The translations under genes were made by a program, and so were the position numbers. A DNA stretch of 64,000 nucleotides from Bacteroides sp. OM05-12 (GTDB lineage Bacteria > Bacteroidota > Bacteroidia > Bacteroidales > Bacteroidaceae), in contig NZ_QSUN01000001.1 in NCBI RefSeq assembly GCF_003438995.1, positions 124,001 through 188,000 on the forward strand, written 5' to 3'. Positions within the stretch are counted from its first letter, which is position 1. Every line of letters starts with the position of its first letter. This document shows positions 17,088 through 26,047 of this stretch, in pieces. The notes under the pieces were generated by a model. That model saw only the letters and a program-made list of their open reading frames with translations, had not been told where the DNA came from and searched no databases.

Positions 17088-20000
17088 CTATACATTGGTC
17101 ACCTCGATACTCAAAGCCCGGTTTGCATCAAATGCATTCAAATCAATCACAAACGTTCCGTTATTCGGATTTGGGGCAATGAATACTCGTTTCGATAAAT
17201 CTTTTCCTTCATCAATAGAGGAAAGAGTCTGCCAAGTTATATCAATAGTGGTCGCTTTCCCAAAATGACTGGTCAACTTCAGCAGATAAACCGTATTTCC
17301 TTTCACCTCTTCCAATGAAACAATCTTGCCAAACCCATCGGGACAATCATTATTAACCGTCACGAGTGCCTCTCCATCGCAAGTAGTATAGAAATCCATT
17401 GCCGGTATTGCATCTCCCGTCTCACCACAAGCAGATACGGTCAACTTTCCATCTTCAGCCGGAGTTATGCCATACCATACAACTTGTTCACCTGCCGGAC
17501 AAACAAATGACGTTCCATCTTTACCCACCTTTACCTCTATCGGATTGGAACACAAATCACCGGCAGCATAATCTTCTTCCGACAAATCAAATGATACTTC
17601 ATCCGCAAATGTTACTGTATTTGTAATACAAATAATATAAGCGGTGCCGGCAGTAACTTCAGTCTTATAAGCAATTCCCGTTTCATCCGGACAAGCAGAC
17701 TGACGCACGAGCATATTCTCAGAGTTACAGTCCGTTTTCACAATCACATTACCTTCCCAGTCCTCACGACAAAGAGAAATCTTCAACCAACCGTCTTTCT
17801 CCGGTGTATAGCTATAATAGGTCTCTCTCGCTCTATCCAATAGCGGTAACACATTTGATCCTGATGCTGCATGAATCAGATGTTCGCAATCAAAGCCGGG
17901 AGCAACCTCCAAAGCAACATTAATCGTAGGAGCATTGTCATAATAACTCTTCAAATTCAGCAAATACACGGCATCGGCTTTAACATCCAATAATACAGTA
18001 TGACCCGACATATCTTCACAGTAGTCTACCTCTGCTTCGAGCAGTTGTCCATCACAAGTTGTATAGAAATCAAATTTCTCGTCTACGGCATTACCGCTAC
18101 CACAAGTTGAAATCAATAATTTACCTTCTTTCTTAGGAGTAATGGCATACCATAAAGAACTTTCTCCAGTAGGACACATAAGTGTAGTACCCGTTTCATC
18201 CACTTCTACTTTTTTCGGATTAAAACATAGTTCTCCTTCTTGCGCAACCTTATAGGTAACAGACCAAGTGACGCCACTTTTTTCTTGTCCAATAATAATA
18301 TTTACATAAACCGAAGTTCCTGCAGCAATTCCAACCTTCACTGCATAGCCCTCTGATGTATAAGTAGAAGATATCAGTTGACCGGAACAATCACCTGTTT
18401 TTACTTGTATGGTAGAAGAACCTGAACCTCCTATTATAATCGTTCCACCGGGGAGCGTATTACTACTGATTGTATAGAACCCGTCTTTATCCGCAATAAA
18501 CTTATACCACGTGCTTCCAAGAGTTCGTTCTACAGTAATTGGTTCAGCCACGCTGCTTAATTCAATAGGCATAGCACAGGCGTCTCCCAAAGCATAATCT
18601 TCGACTGCCAATGTAAAGGACATATCATGATTAAAGGTCGTATTATTCGTAACACATATAACGTATGAATTACCGGCTGATGCTTCTACTTTATAGGTAG
18701 TTCCTATATTGCCGGAACAAGTTCCTTTTTGCACAGGCAATGCAGACGAATTACAATCTTTCTGAATTGTTACAGCTCCGCTCCAGTTATTCCAATCGGC
18801 ATCACAAATAGAAATTACCAGCCATCCGTCTTTTTCGGGAGTGTAGCTATAATATGTACTCCTTTTTTCCGAAGGGAATGCATTATCTCCCAAAACAGCC
18901 GATAACGGTTTACTACAAGCTTCGCCGGGTTCGTAATCAGATTCCCCAACGTTGAATTTAAATTCCGGATAATCAGAAGAAAAGGTCCATTTTATCAAAT
19001 AAATACTTCCTGCATCTACTTTCATCTTTAAAGAAGCTCCTCCACCTTCAACCGGAGTACTTGAAGCCCGTACAGAAGCATAAGCCCCACAATCTGTATA
19101 TATTTGGAAAGACCCCGTGAAATCAGCCAATGCACCGACCGTTGCAATTTCCAGGTATCCATCTTTACTTGATTCGTAACTATACCAAACTGTTCCCTTT
19201 CCTATACAACTATTTTCACCGGACTTTGCATTAAACGGATTATCACATTCGTCTCCTTGTTTTACAGGCGCATCAGTAATTTTAAGATTAAACGGTTTAC
19301 ATGAGGTTGTGAGTTCTAATTTAAACAGATAAGTTCCTGCCTTTGCCGTATATTTTAATGAAACTCCTCCATTCGTCCAATCTTTACTTCCTGAAGCAAT
19401 ATAGCTACTTTCGCAATCTTTATAGAGATAAAGACTTCCCGCGAAATCTGCTACACCAATATTAGAAATCTCCAGATAAGAAGGATCGGTCAGTGTATAA
19501 CCATACCAATAAGTTCCTGCTACACCGGCAATTGGATTATCACCTTTGGTCGCAACCAGAGGCTTGTCACATTTATCTCCGGATTGATAATCTTCCACAT
19601 TTACCGAGAAATGGAAATCTGCCGTCATAGAAGTCGTCAAATTAATATTGATCAAATACGTCTTTTGTGCTTCCACTTCATAACGAAGATAAAATCCTTT
19701 CCCTTCAGGGCAGACTCCGGCAGTCTTTTTCTGGAAGCTGCTGCAATTCTCGTGCAATAATACTTTTCCAGAAAAATCAACATCCATGTTACAAGAGCTA
19801 ACCACCAAAAATCCACTCTTATTTGTTGTAAAGCTATACCAGTGATCTCCTATCTTAGAAGCCTTACAAGTATTTAAATCACCATCGACTGCTATTATAG
19901 GATTATCACAGTCATCTCCTTGTTCCACCGTTTGACAAGCAACTGTCACATCACAGAGTTTCTGATTATCCAGTTTCAACAGAACCGGAACATTCTCCGT

Positions 20001-20648
20001 TACAGACATCTTATACATCTTTTCATTTCCAGCTATATCTGTAGCCTCTCCATCGCAATCTGAATAACGTTTCACATTATAAATACGAGTACCGCTAGGA
20101 AATGTAAGCACTAGTCTTCCGGTTATTGCCGGAGTATAGCTAACCCAAGTAGTATAGACATAATTGGAACCATTGGCCGGTATCGTATTCACACCGTCTT
20201 TTAAAACAAGAGCGTCATCACAAATCGCACCACCCAAAACAATCTCTTTTATAGTTACCTCGAAACTTGAAATTTCGACCTCTGGAGGTGGTGCTCCCCA
20301 AAGTGAAGTTGGTTGCTGAAAAACAATATAATAAGAAGTTCCTTTAGGAATCTGTATCTCCAGGCCACTAGAAGCTGCTGATGGATATGAATTAAGAGGA
20401 GTATCACAGGATGCTACTCCTTGAAGTTTTATACTTTCAAACTCTGTCGGAACTGAAATCTTCAAAAGCATATCTTTATCTACCGGAGCAGTATAAGAGT
20501 ACCAATAATTTTTCTGTCCCTCTACATAAGTAACGGATTGTGTTCCTCCTCCCTCCGAAATAGGAATAGCCATGTCACATGAACTATTTTGTGCCATTAC
20601 CTGATAACAGAACGACAACAAAAATAAGAATAAGTAAATTTTCTTCAT
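17088..20648 (-). CDS. Ten-module PPC-like secreted protein with its T9SS signal cut by a nonsense codon
   Basis: 1186 residues from the ATG at 20648 (MKKIYLFLFLLSFCYQVMAQ signal peptide); an ATG three codons upstream at 20657 is the alternative. About ten modules of roughly 110 residues follow. Each opens with CDxxI/CxxP after an acidic GD or GE and has a WYSYTP or WYGITP strand, a DGxLxISxC strand and a later TxCxxxxL, giving regularly placed cysteine pairs. The fold resembles bacterial pre-peptidase C-terminal (PPC) domains. After ERV-type linker sequence the sorting domain starts (RVFIAPNPNNGTFVIDL) but ends at TAG (17088-17090), with its second half left untranslated. Such a product would be expected to reach the periplasm but not be exported by T9SS. 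A TPR-HTH regulator gene lies directly upstream on the same strand. Confidence 0.85.
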   Translation of the reverse strand: MKKIYLFLFLLSFCYQVMAQNSSCDMAIPISEGGGTQSVTYVEGQKNYWYSYTAPVDKDMLLKISVPTEFESIKLQGVASCDTPLNSYPSAASSGLEIQIPKGTSYYIVFQQPTSLWGAPPPEVEISSFEVTIKEIVLGGAICDDALVLKDGVNTIPANGSNYVYTTWVSYTPAITGRLVLTFPSGTRIYNVKRYSDCDGEATDIAGNEKMYKMSVTENVPVLLKLDNQKLCDVTVACQTVEQGDDCDNPIIAVDGDLNTCKASKIGDHWYSFTTNKSGFLVVSSCNMDVDFSGKVLLHENCSSFQKKTAGVCPEGKGFYLRYEVEAQKTYLININLTTSMTADFHFSVNVEDYQSGDKCDKPLVATKGDNPIAGVAGTYWYGYTLTDPSYLEISNIGVADFAGSLYLYKDCESSYIASGSKDWTNGGVSLKYTAKAGTYLFKLELTTSCKPFNLKITDAPVKQGDECDNPFNAKSGENSCIGKGTVWYSYESSKDGYLEIATVGALADFTGSFQIYTDCGAYASVRASSTPVEGGGASLKMKVDAGSIYLIKWTFSSDYPEFKFNVGESDYEPGEACSKPLSAVLGDNAFPSEKRSTYYSYTPEKDGWLVISICDADWNNWSGAVTIQKDCNSSALPVQKGTCSGNIGTTYKVEASAGNSYVICVTNNTTFNHDMSFTLAVEDYALGDACAMPIELSSVAEPITVERTLGSTWYKFIADKDGFYTISSNTLPGGTIIIGGSGSSTIQVKTGDCSGQLISSTYTSEGYAVKVGIAAGTSVYVNIIIGQEKSGVTWSVTYKVAQEGELCFNPKKVEVDETGTTLMCPTGESSLWYAITPKKEGKLLISTCGSGNAVDEKFDFYTTCDGQLLEAEVDYCEDMSGHTVLLDVKADAVYLLNLKSYYDNAPTINVALEVAPGFDCEHLIHAASGSNVLPLLDRARETYYSYTPEKDGWLKISLCREDWEGNVIVKTDCNSENMLVRQSACPDETGIAYKTEVTAGTAYIICITNTVTFADEVSFDLSEEDYAAGDLCSNPIEVKVGKDGTSFVCPAGEQVVWYGITPAEDGKLTVSACGETGDAIPAMDFYTTCDGEALVTVNNDCPDGFGKIVSLEEVKGNTVYLLKLTSHFGKATTIDITWQTLSSIDEGKDLSKRVFIAPNPNNGTFVIDLNAFDANRALSIEVTNV

Positions 20649-20809
20649 AAGAGTCATTTTTAGTAGTTATTATATCGATGTATCTAATTGAAATATAAAG
20701 AAACGCTTGCAGTATCACATTGATATGCAAATATGAGAAATACAATCACCAAATCATATTTTGCAAGGGGATAAAAAAGGGAGGTAAGGATAAAAAAGAG
20801 AGAAAAATA

Positions 20810-22450
20810 TTAAAGGCTAAACAAATAGCTATAAAGCAAGGAAGTACTTGTCAGACCCATTTTCTGAGAAATTTGCTGCTTTTTCTTTTTACAATATTCC
20901 GGCGTTATATTCAACAGCGATGATATTTCTTTCGTATTTAAGTTGATATAAATAAAAGATAAAAAACGAACTTCATTAGCCGTAAGACTGGGATGTTTCT
21001 CCCGCAATGCAACAATAAAACGCTGATTTGTTTGCTCAAAATGGGTCATAAAACTATCCCATTCTCCGTTCTCTCTCAATTGATTCTTCAGTTGTCGGAT
21101 ATTGTCTTTTAACTTAGGGTTGGCAGACAAATCCTGAGACTCGGACAATGTATTTACTAAATTGGCAATCAACTCATTTCGATTTGCAAGGAATAAAGCT
21201 TTTGAAACTAACTCTTTATTCTTTAATTCTATCTCGTGCTCTAATTTCTCCTGTTCGTTTTTCAAACGCTCCTGTTCCAATAAGGCCAAAGTTTCTTGCT
21301 CTTTCAGCTTGTTCTCCAAAATCAGTTTATCGTTTTTTTCTTGCTTCAACTCTAGCTCAATAATCTTTTTGCGTTGTTTATCTCTCGCCAGCTTATTGAC
21401 AAATGCCCATATCAAAATAAGCACCATTAATCCGGAAAGAATAAAAACGATCCATAGAATCTTTAATTTAGCCTGGCTGTCTGATAGTTCTTTTTCATTC
21501 TTTAATAACTCAAACTTAATGCGCGTATTCTCAAAACGTTTTTGATCCTTTATCACATTCAAAGAATCCAAAGCGTAGATGAATGAATCTTTATAAGCTA
21601 TTGCTTTTCTATAAGCTCCACTTTCCTTATATAGGTCCGACAATAAAGCAAATATATCTTTCTTGCTTTCGATATTGATGTTATACCCTAAAGCTTCTTC
21701 TGCATAGCGAATAGCCTCATCAAATCTTTTCTCCTCCTTATACACTTCAACCAACTCCAACACTACGCCTGTTTTCAATTCCTGATCCCCACTGTTTTGA
21801 AACTGAGGAAGCAGCTCGAGCGCTAAACTTTCGGCTGAGGCATATTCCTTCTTTTGTCTTAAGTTACATACAGTGAGTGATTTGACACGCAACATCTCAT
21901 TCGGATAATTTTTCAGGAGATTGGAAGCAACCTGTAAAAACTTCTCTGCTTCTTTTACGTTCTCCATATAGCTGGCTGTCAAAACAATATTCATAATACA
22001 GCCACCGGTAAAAATTGTATCTTTTGTATCTTTGGCATAATCATAAACTTTCTTATAATATTCATTTGCTTTATTATATTTATGATCTAAGAGATACAAA
22101 CTACCTATATTATTCATAATCCTCATTTCACTCTTTACATCCAGCTCATTCACTGCTATTTTATAGGCAGCCATAAAATTCTCTAACGCATCACTGTAAT
22201 TCAGCATCTTTGCCTGATTAACTCCCATGATACTTAAAATTTTAAATTGTTCTTTGGGTAAATGCCTGCTTTCCGCCATAACTTTCGCTTTGGAAAGCAG
22301 TTCGAGTGAAGTGACAAAATCATTCTTATCCGCCGCCTCAACTGCAGATTCTATCAAGGCGTCACAATCTTGTTGTGCATACATCGGTATCGATGTTAAC
22401 AAAAAGACAACTATACATCCTAAGAATAGCTTATATCTCTGCAATATCAT
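20810..22450 (-). CDS. TPR-TM-coiled-coil transcriptional regulator with LuxR-like HTH
   Basis: 546 residues. N-terminal signal or membrane segment (LFLGCIVVFLLTSIPMYAQ), TPR repeats over about 25-310, one membrane helix near 330-350 (LWIVFILSGLMVLILIWAFV), a long charged coiled coil, and a C-terminal HTH of the LuxR type (HPSLTANEVRFLSFIYINLNT, KEISSLLNITPEYCKKKKQQ). This Bacteroidetes architecture places the TPRs in the periplasm and the DNA-binding end in the cytoplasm, so it probably senses an envelope signal. The interrupted ten-module T9SS gene starts 161 bp downstream on the same strand and is the obvious candidate target. A TAAATTTG -7 box lies 23 bp before the start. Confidence 0.85.
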   Translation of the reverse strand: MILQRYKLFLGCIVVFLLTSIPMYAQQDCDALIESAVEAADKNDFVTSLELLSKAKVMAESRHLPKEQFKILSIMGVNQAKMLNYSDALENFMAAYKIAVNELDVKSEMRIMNNIGSLYLLDHKYNKANEYYKKVYDYAKDTKDTIFTGGCIMNIVLTASYMENVKEAEKFLQVASNLLKNYPNEMLRVKSLTVCNLRQKKEYASAESLALELLPQFQNSGDQELKTGVVLELVEVYKEEKRFDEAIRYAEEALGYNINIESKKDIFALLSDLYKESGAYRKAIAYKDSFIYALDSLNVIKDQKRFENTRIKFELLKNEKELSDSQAKLKILWIVFILSGLMVLILIWAFVNKLARDKQRKKIIELELKQEKNDKLILENKLKEQETLALLEQERLKNEQEKLEHEIELKNKELVSKALFLANRNELIANLVNTLSESQDLSANPKLKDNIRQLKNQLRENGEWDSFMTHFEQTNQRFIVALREKHPSLTANEVRFLSFIYINLNTKEISSLLNITPEYCKKKKQQISQKMGLTSTSLLYSYLFSL

Positions 22451-22473
22451 CTAAGGCTATTATATTCTTTCCA

Positions 22474-22481
22474 CAAATTTA
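22474..22481 (-). promoter_or_regulatory. -7 box (TAAATTTG) for the LuxR-type TPR regulator
   Basis: The minus strand reads TAAATTTG, a TAnnTTTG match. It predicts a start site about 17 nt before the ATG at 22450. The regulator at 52156 has the same box at the same distance. Confidence 0.5.
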
Positions 22482-22544
22482 ATAAAAAGGTGCGAATTAA
22501 AAAGAAATACGCATGAAAATCGGTGAATTTATTAAAGCGTCCGA

Positions 22545-24674
22545 CTAACGGAGCTGCAATTCCTGAATTAAATGGGAAGCCTTACCATATTTCTCAATAA
22601 TATAAAGAACGTAACGAATATCTACTCCTATACACCTCTGCAATTTCGGTTCAAAAATAATATCACCGCTCATTGCCTCCCAATTACCATCGAAAGCAAG
22701 CCCCATAAGTTCTCCCTTCCCGTTGAACATACCACTACCGGAATTACCGCCGGTGATATCATTATCCGAAATAAAGCAGACGTTCATTTCTCCTGTAGAA
22801 TCGGCATACTTCCCAAAGTCTTTCTTTTCTAGAAGATCTTGCAAAGCCGGTTCAACATAAAAATCAGGATCTCCTCTATATTCTCTTATCTTTTCAATGA
22901 TACCTTTCGTAGTAGTAAAATACTTGAATTGAACCGCATTTTTCGGAGAGTATCCTCCCACAACACCAAAACTCATACGCATTGTGGAGTTCGCGTCCGG
23001 ATAAAAGTTTCTTTCTTCATCCATTTCACGAATAGCTACGTTCAAAAGACGTTCTCCTTGTTCTATCACCATAGAAGAGCTTTCCACCAATTGATTCAAA
23101 TCGAAATATTTCACCAACAAATCTAAAGCCAATTGTGCAGCCGGATCTTCAAACAAAACGAAAGTAGAATCTCTTTCTAACAGACGCTGAAAGCCCTTTG
23201 GCGTAGTCAATTCCGAATGAGAAAACAAGTAGTCCGCATATTTACGGTAATCATTATTATAGTCCTTTTTTATTTCGGAATAAATTTCGGGAAGATATGT
23301 CTCATCCACTTCATTCTTATACGCTTTCAACATAGCGACAAACACTTCCTTATCAATAGAAGGATCAAAATCGGCATAGATACTTTCCAATTCTTTTTTA
23401 TTCCGATCTATATTTTCCGAAGAATCGTCAAAATCAAAATTAAGAATACCCAATGCCAAAGATATAAGCTCAGAAGAGTTTAAAAAAGCCTCACGGAAGA
23501 AGGCCAGAGCTCGCATAGCATCTTTGCGGTTACGATAATTCAACTTCAAATCCGTTAAGACATGAATATATTTATTTCTCTCATCCGGATTCTCCTGAAT
23601 CCAATACTTTAAGTTACTTTCCTGTAATCGTTTTTTTTCAATGACATGCAGATCAGTTATCGCTTTATTCATTCCGATACTATTCTTCCAATAATTGGAA
23701 CTGGTGGCATATTTAGAAGCATATTTAATACGGATAGAATCGCTGTTTTCCATGGCATTTTTCCATATAGCCTGCTTTACCGTACGGATTTCAATCATCG
23801 CCGTATTATCGGCTTCCATCCGTTCACGCACCCCAAAAGAAGAAAGATAACGTTCTGTAGTGCCGGGATACCCGATTGTCATACAATAAGAACCTTCTTT
23901 ATATCCTTGTAATGATATAGGTGCTACATAATCCGGATGATAAGGAACATTTTCCGGTGAAAACTCTGCCGGCTCATTGTTTTTATTTGCATAAATACGG
24001 AATACGGAAAAATCACCTGTATGCCTCGGCCAAACCCAATTATCCGTATCCCAACCGAATTTACCGACAGAAGAAGGCGGCGCAAAGACGAGACGTACGT
24101 CATTATAGTCTTTATAAACGGATAGATAAAACTCATTGCCACTATAAAAAGGCGTTATTACGTATCGTAACAGGGAGTCTTTTTGATAATACTCATCTTG
24201 AATAAGCATCATCATCGAATCAACAGCAACACGACGTTCCTGTTCTTTCATTCCATCTGTTACGGCAGATAATATCCTTTGAGTAACATCTTCCGTATGA
24301 ACCAGGAAGCTTACGTACAAATCAGGATTAGGTAGTTCTTCTTTATGAGTATGCGCCACAAAGCCATCTTTCAAATAATCATGTTCAACAGTGCTATGTT
24401 GCTGTATGGCGTCAAACCCACAATGATGATTGGTAAAGATCAAACCATCTTCCGAAACAACAACTCCGGAGCAGAAACCACCAAAACTAACGATAGCATT
24501 TTCCAGACAAGGTTGGTCCGTACTATAAATTTGACTGACAGGAATCTCTAAACCCAGTTCTTTCATTAACTGTTTGGTTTGCTCACTTAAATTATTGAGC
24601 AACCACATACCTTCACCACCATAAACATGTAACAAAGGCAATAAATAAAGCAATAAAAGAACTTTCTTCCTCAT
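22545..24674 (-). CDS. dpp7: S46-family dipeptidyl-peptidase, DPP7 type
   Basis: 709 residues with a signal peptide (MRKKVLLLLYLLPLLHVYGG). The chymotrypsin-like catalytic sites are visible: His in FTNHHCGF (H83/H84), an Asp in the region after DTDNWVWPRHTGDFS, and Ser in GGNSGSGM (about S645). In this family the residue 18 after the Ser sets specificity: Arg gives DPP11 (Asp/Glu at P1), Gly gives DPP7 (hydrophobic P1). Here it is Gly (FDGNWE, about G663), so a DPP7-like enzyme that removes dipeptides from peptide N-termini in the periplasm is expected. It is the last gene of the ruvB-flippase-DUF389 operon, 13 bp after the DUF389 gene. Confidence 0.9.
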   Translation of the reverse strand: MRKKVLLLLYLLPLLHVYGGEGMWLLNNLSEQTKQLMKELGLEIPVSQIYSTDQPCLENAIVSFGGFCSGVVVSEDGLIFTNHHCGFDAIQQHSTVEHDYLKDGFVAHTHKEELPNPDLYVSFLVHTEDVTQRILSAVTDGMKEQERRVAVDSMMMLIQDEYYQKDSLLRYVITPFYSGNEFYLSVYKDYNDVRLVFAPPSSVGKFGWDTDNWVWPRHTGDFSVFRIYANKNNEPAEFSPENVPYHPDYVAPISLQGYKEGSYCMTIGYPGTTERYLSSFGVRERMEADNTAMIEIRTVKQAIWKNAMENSDSIRIKYASKYATSSNYWKNSIGMNKAITDLHVIEKKRLQESNLKYWIQENPDERNKYIHVLTDLKLNYRNRKDAMRALAFFREAFLNSSELISLALGILNFDFDDSSENIDRNKKELESIYADFDPSIDKEVFVAMLKAYKNEVDETYLPEIYSEIKKDYNNDYRKYADYLFSHSELTTPKGFQRLLERDSTFVLFEDPAAQLALDLLVKYFDLNQLVESSSMVIEQGERLLNVAIREMDEERNFYPDANSTMRMSFGVVGGYSPKNAVQFKYFTTTKGIIEKIREYRGDPDFYVEPALQDLLEKKDFGKYADSTGEMNVCFISDNDITGGNSGSGMFNGKGELMGLAFDGNWEAMSGDIIFEPKLQRCIGVDIRYVLYIIEKYGKASHLIQELQLR

Positions 24675-24687
24675 TTAACCTACTTTC

Positions 24688-26046
24688 CTATTCTACAATT
24701 AGTTTCAATTTATCGGCTTTCAGCCTTGCTTTCAACCATTCTGAAATCTTATCTTTTTCTGCACTTTTCAGAACTCTATCAAACTTCATTACGGCTAATA
24801 TCAGTGTATCTGCACGTAAAGAATCGACATTCATTTCAACTGTACGAGAAATGGACAATGATTTCGTAGAAGGATATAATACCTGCAATTCGGGTACTAA
24901 TTGTTTGCACAATTCATCATACCCCTTATAAGTCTGCAAACTACTCTCCAATAATGTTATTTTCTTCTGTTGCTCTAATAAACGTTGCTCGCTATTCTTA
25001 TAAAAATCCTCCATAACCATCGCACGGATAGAAGAAATATCCACTCCTTCGTTATTCATTCCCTGATGGACAATTAAAGTAGTTTTCTCTAATTTGTATT
25101 CTTTCATCTTGTCCCGTGCCAAAGCAATGGAGGCATCAGGTACTTCCGTACCGATTAAAACGACTTTAATTTCACGCTTTTCATAGCTAATCTTACGATC
25201 CAATATCTGCGCATTTTGGAAGTTCAACTCTTTATTAATAAAATTATTTGCGGCACTTTCAAAGAAAGTACTTTTTACGATACCTACCGTTAGGTAAATA
25301 GCCGGACACATCGTTAATACCACTAATAACACAATATATTGACGAACCTTTTTCTCTTTAGCCTTATCTACAAATTCCTTTCGCTGGAAGTGCATCACAC
25401 GTACACCGATAAATGTAGCTACGCTTATGAATACAGAATTTATAAAATAAAGATAAAATGCTCCAAGGAAATAAATCAGATTACCGGTTGCCAAGCCGAA
25501 TCCTGCCGTACAAAGAGGAGGCATCAATGCGGTTGCAATTGCTACACCGGGAATCACATTACCCTTATCTTTTGTTGATAGAGCGACAACGCCGGCTAAA
25601 CCACCAAAAAGTGCGATGAAAACGTCATAAATCGTAGGTGATGTACGTGCCAATAATTCCGATTGAGCTTCATTGAGCGGTGTAAACAGGAAATAAATAG
25701 TTGCCGTTGCTACACTAAAAGCTGTTGTAATCAAGAAACTTTTTAAAGAACGTTTCATCAACTCGAAATCATTTAAACCTACGGCTAAACCAATTCCCAT
25801 GATAGGCCCCATCAGTGGAGAAATCAACATAGCACCGATGATAACTGCCGTAGAATTCACATTCAAGCCCAATGAAGCCATAAAAATCGCAAAGATCAGA
25901 ATCCAGAGATTGGCACCTTTAAATTCTACTCCTTTACGAATGGATTCAATCGTTTCTAATTCATTGTATTTATCTTTCCGTAAATCAAGATACTCATTCA
26001 GAAACTTCTTAATAGCAAGAATATTACGTGGTTGTTCTTTTTCCAT
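24688..26046 (-). CDS. DUF389 membrane protein
   Basis: 452 residues. The N-terminal half holds the DUF389 hydrophobic core: several membrane helices with AVIIGAMLISPLMGPIMGIG, a VALSTKD loop and GVAIATALMPPLCTAGFGLA, the family's best conserved segments. The C-terminal part (about 260-452) is soluble and mostly helical, with a coiled-coil region around QRLLEQQKKITLLESSLQTY. The biochemical function is not established. It sits 1 bp after the flippase gene and 13 bp before dpp7, so all are translated from one message. Confidence 0.88.
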   Translation of the reverse strand: MEKEQPRNILAIKKFLNEYLDLRKDKYNELETIESIRKGVEFKGANLWILIFAIFMASLGLNVNSTAVIIGAMLISPLMGPIMGIGLAVGLNDFELMKRSLKSFLITTAFSVATATIYFLFTPLNEAQSELLARTSPTIYDVFIALFGGLAGVVALSTKDKGNVIPGVAIATALMPPLCTAGFGLATGNLIYFLGAFYLYFINSVFISVATFIGVRVMHFQRKEFVDKAKEKKVRQYIVLLVVLTMCPAIYLTVGIVKSTFFESAANNFINKELNFQNAQILDRKISYEKREIKVVLIGTEVPDASIALARDKMKEYKLEKTTLIVHQGMNNEGVDISSIRAMVMEDFYKNSEQRLLEQQKKITLLESSLQTYKGYDELCKQLVPELQVLYPSTKSLSISRTVEMNVDSLRADTLILAVMKFDRVLKSAEKDKISEWLKARLKADKLKLIVE

Positions 26047-26047
26047 A

